Assembly: GCA_937968025.1 (NCBI GenBank)
Contig: CALBSL010000122.1
Span: 1 to 6,753, forward strand
DNA length: 6,753 nucleotides
From: an uncultured bacterium
GTDB lineage: Bacteria > Patescibacteriota > Patescibacteriia > 2-12-FULL-60-25
Direction: 5' to 3'
Shown here: positions 5,436 through 6,753 of the stretch, one piece after another
Position numbering within the stretch: the first letter of the stretch is position 1
Layout of the letters: every line of letters begins with the position of its first letter
Notes under the pieces: model-generated
Database searches by the model: none
What the model saw: only the letters and a program-made list of their open reading frames with translations
Told to the model about the DNA's origin: nothing
Translations under genes and position numbers: made by a program

Positions 5436-6524
5436 CTAGTCTTCTGATGGCTCGGATTCATCACCTCCCTCGTCATCCGCTGGAGGAACGACACCGGTCT
5501 TTGGATCCGCTTTTTCACGTTCTTGCCAGGTACTAATACACTTCTCGCGAATCTGTTTGAGCATTTCTGGGCGGTCTTTCAGGAACGCCTTCGCATTCTC
5601 ACGGCCAACCCCAAGCTTCTCTCCGTTAAACGAGTAGGAGTTTCCCGATTTCTGTACGACACTCATCTCGACACCTGTATCCAACAGGTCTCCAGCGACA
5701 GAAATCCCTTCATTGTACATAATGTCAAACTCACACGTTCTAAATGGAGCGGCTACTTTATTCTTCACGATTTTCACCTTCGTTCGGTTTCCAATAATCT
5801 TTTCTCCCATTTTGATCTGTGCCGACCGACGAACCTCGATACGAACGGAGGAGTAAAACTTAAGCGCGTTGCCTCCGGTGGTCGTTTCTGGGTTCCCGAA
5901 TACGATCCCGATCTTTTGGCGAATCTGGTTGATAAAGACCACGATCGTGTTCGAGCGAGAAATGATCGCGGTGAGCTTGCGCAGCGCCTGGCTCATCAAA
6001 CGAGCCTGCAGTCCCATGTGCTGATCTCCCATTTCGCCTTCAAGTTCAGCTTTTGGCGTAAGAGCGGCGACCGAGTCAACAACGATCACGTCCGTCGCAT
6101 TGGAGCGCACCAGCGTTTCTACGATGTCGAGCGCCTGCTCTCCCGTATCTGGCTGCGAAATAAGCACCTGCTTAATGTCGACCCCAATTTTTCGTGCATA
6201 GTCTGGATCGAGTGCGTGTTCTGCGTCCACAATGGCACACACGCCACCTCGCTTTTGCGCCTCAGAAACAATATGAAGAGCGAGCGTTGTTTTTCCAGAA
6301 GATTCTGGACCATACACCTCGATAATACGACCACGCGGGACACCAAAGACCCCAAGCGCGAGATCAAGCGAGAGACAGCCGGTAGGAATAGCTTCCACCT
6401 GCATCTTTCTTGCCTCTCCGAGACGCATGATCGAGCCATCACCAAAGCGCTCTTGGATTTGATCCATCGCCAGCTGTAGGGCCTGCTTTTTTCCTTCCTG
6501 TTCTTGAGTGGTTTTTTTTGTCAT
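5436..6524 (-). CDS. recA: Recombinase RecA
   Basis: ATP-dependent strand-exchange protein for homologous repair; it also serves as co-protease for LexA-type repressors where these exist. In 362 residues I see Walker A GPESSGKT (72-79), the DAEHALDP block (100-107) and Walker [11 protein letters not shown] (146-155). Loop L1 is [10 protein letters not shown] (162-171), and loop L2 with the DNA-binding signature is [14 protein letters not shown] (211-224). KNKVAAPF (254-261) and the C-terminal domain follow, and the protein ends in the usual acidic tail ([13 protein letters not shown]). The length is typical and no intein interrupts it. The ATG at 6522-6524 gives a standard N-terminus ([20 protein letters not shown]); no Shine-Dalgarno is visible in the 30 nt upstream. 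recX, a common neighbour, is absent; ftsK follows after a terminator. Confidence 0.98.
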   Translation of the reverse strand: MTKKTTQEQEGKKQALQLAMDQIQERFGDGSIMRLGEARKMQVEAIPTGCLSLDLALGVFGVPRGRIIEVYGPESSGKTTLALHIVSEAQKRGGVCAIVDAEHALDPDYARKIGVDIKQVLISQPDTGEQALDIVETLVRSNATDVIVVDSVAALTPKAELEGEMGDQHMGLQARLMSQALRKLTAIISRSNTIVVFINQIRQKIGIVFGNPETTTGGNALKFYSSVRIEVRRSAQIKMGEKIIGNRTKVKIVKNKVAAPFRTCEFDIMYNEGISVAGDLLDTGVEMSVVQKSGNSYSFNGEKLGVGRENAKAFLKDRPEMLKQIREKCISTWQEREKADPKTGVVPPADDEGGDESEPSED

Positions 6525-6625
6525 AAAGATGGGTGTTCTATTTTCGTTCTATTTCACCTTACCACACTCACACGGGTGCTGAAACGCTCGTGTCAAGAGG
6601 TTCAACCCCAGGATCTTTCTCGATG
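6525..6625 (-). promoter_or_regulatory. recA upstream region, promoter not clearly resolved
   Basis: The 101-bp gap between the preceding terminator and recA should hold the recA promoter. A perfect TTGACA occurs on the minus strand (6596-6591), but the hexamer 17 nt downstream (GTGTGA) does not resemble a -10. An alternative pair, TTTCAG (6584-6579) with TAAGGT (6561-6556), is weak. ACACG and CGTGT flank a 14-nt loop just after the TTGACA. I see neither an E. coli-type (CTGT-N8-ACAG) nor a Gram-positive-type (CGAAC-N4-GTTCG) LexA box. Confidence 0.35.
6535..6554. repeat. Tandem 9-bp direct repeat with 11-bp period upstream of recA
   Basis: GTTCTATTT occurs at 6535-6543 and again at 6546-6554, separated by TC. 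On the recA strand this reads AAATAGAAC twice, 10 to 30 nt before the start codon. The period is about one helical turn, which suits a protein contacting one DNA face, but the copies are A/T-rich and could be chance. Confidence 0.5.
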
Positions 6626-6658
6626 GAGAAAAAATCCCAGCGAGCGAACAAGCCGGGA
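6626..6658 (-). terminator. Rho-independent terminator of the gene upstream of recA
   Basis: On the minus strand TCCCGGC (6658-6652) pairs with GCTGGGA (6641-6635) over 7 bp including one G-U wobble, with a 10-nt loop, and is followed directly by six T (6634-6629) and CTCC. The wobble and the T-tract fit only minus-strand RNA. It separates an incoming minus-strand transcript from recA. Confidence 0.7.
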
Positions 6659-6668
6659 CAAGAGCGTC

Positions 6669-6753
6669 TCACTCAGGAAAGACGAGTCGATCCTGAGAAC
6701 CGACGGGTCGACACAGAAGACCGGAAACCGGTCCTTCGAACAGGATGCGCTGC
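6669..6753 (-). CDS. C-terminal end of an unidentified protein (partial)
   Basis: One minus-strand frame is open from the window edge (its first full codon starts at 6752) and ends with TGA at 6671-6669, 10 nt before the terminator stem. The visible end reads RILFEGPVSGL, LCRPVGSQ, DRLVFPE. The mix of hydrophobic and charged residues looks like protein, and a stop just before a terminator is the expected layout. Another minus frame is also open but runs through the terminator and is less likely; a third ends at 6673. The 27 residues are too few to name a family. The gene would precede recA, probably as a separate transcript. Confidence 0.35.
   Translation of the reverse strand, partial: QRILFEGPVSGLLCRPVGSQDRLVFPE
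6672..6697. repeat. 7-bp perfect inverted repeat near the right edge
   Basis: CTCAGGA (6672-6678) and TCCTGAG (6691-6697) are exact inverse complements with a 12-nt loop. A second short hairpin, GACCGG-AAA-CCGGTC (6719-6733), lies nearby. Neither is followed by a T-run on either strand. The first overlaps the last codons of the partial C-terminal frame, so coding constraint or chance could explain it. Confidence 0.5.

Noticed and set aside
5523..6479. 318-codon + strand open frame antisense to recA
   Set aside because: It covers a fully conserved recA on the opposite strand. Its composition (many R, N, H, F) is that of an antisense reading, and no promoter or ribosome site supports it.
6535..6600. 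Canonical LexA/SOS box upstream of recA
   Set aside because: Neither CTGT-N8-ACAG nor CGAAC-N4-GTTCG occurs on either strand; the isolated GAAC/GTTC pieces have the wrong spacing and symmetry.
6623..6753. + strand open frame beginning MEKKSQRANKPG and running off the window, with AGGA 9 nt upstream
   Set aside because: Its first codons are the complement of the minus-strand terminator, and the peptide is very rich in R, E, D and K with no fold signal. A minus-strand gene end plus terminator fits better, although the window edge prevents certainty.
1..6753. Alternative genetic code with UGA as glycine (Gracilibacteria/SR1)
   Set aside because: No in-frame TGA occurs in recA, ftsK, rpsO, leuS or the HTH gene, conserved glycines use GGN, and TGA ends the small membrane gene inside a terminator.
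1..6753. CRISPR array, tRNA, rRNA, insertion sequence or toxin-antitoxin pair
   Set aside because: No regularly spaced repeats, tRNA cloverleaf, rRNA signature, transposase motif or paired small genes were seen on either strand.

Overview
The window looks like a piece of a bacterial chromosome of ordinary core genes, most probably from an uncultivated Candidate Phyla Radiation (Patescibacteria) lineage; an Uhrbacteria/Magasanikbacteria-like member is a guess from the style of the proteins. The signs are a RecA/FtsK/S15/LeuRS set with compact intergenic spaces, an FtsK with a very acidic linker, a RodZ-like HTH-membrane-Ig protein, mixed codon use at roughly mid-50s % GC (by eye), and almost no Shine-Dalgarno motifs. 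TAA, TAG and TGA all serve as stops and the conserved glycines are encoded by GGN codons, so the UGA=Gly code of Gracilibacteria/SR1 is not supported.

Layout. Positions 1 to about 250 are a foreign-looking, much more GC-rich fragment that reads on the + strand as part of a phage tail-fibre-like structural protein. It abuts, without any mobile-element hallmark, the interior of a leucyl-tRNA synthetase gene (leuS, minus strand, to 1343) that lacks its second half. This is best explained as a chimeric join of contig or DNA, not biology. leuS and rpsO (1593-1859, +) are divergent from a shared 249-bp spacer that holds a weak leuS promoter and a near-consensus rpsO promoter. rpsO has a structured leader of about 128 nt and a strong terminator. 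A second + strand unit follows: promoter, 8-bp inverted repeat, a small unrecognised membrane protein (1956-2306), and a terminator that contains its stop codon.

Converging on it from the right is a minus-strand run read in the order recA (6524-5436), ftsK (5312-3027) and a gene for an HTH-TM-Ig-fold protein (3023-2325). recA ends in a 15-bp hairpin. ftsK appears to have its own promoter with a short leader, and the HTH gene starts 3 nt after the ftsK stop, so the two are probably co-transcribed. At the far right another minus-strand gene seems to end (only its C-terminus is in the window), followed by a rho-independent terminator just upstream of recA.

Functionally the right half joins recombinational repair (RecA), chromosome translocation at the division septum (FtsK) and a putative membrane-anchored cytoskeleton/division regulator (RodZ-like). 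The left half is translation (LeuRS, S15). I see no CRISPR array, tRNA, rRNA, insertion sequence or defence system, and nothing that I would call a new system. The items most worth a second look are the left junction, the structured 5' leaders, the small membrane protein and the RodZ-like partner of FtsK.
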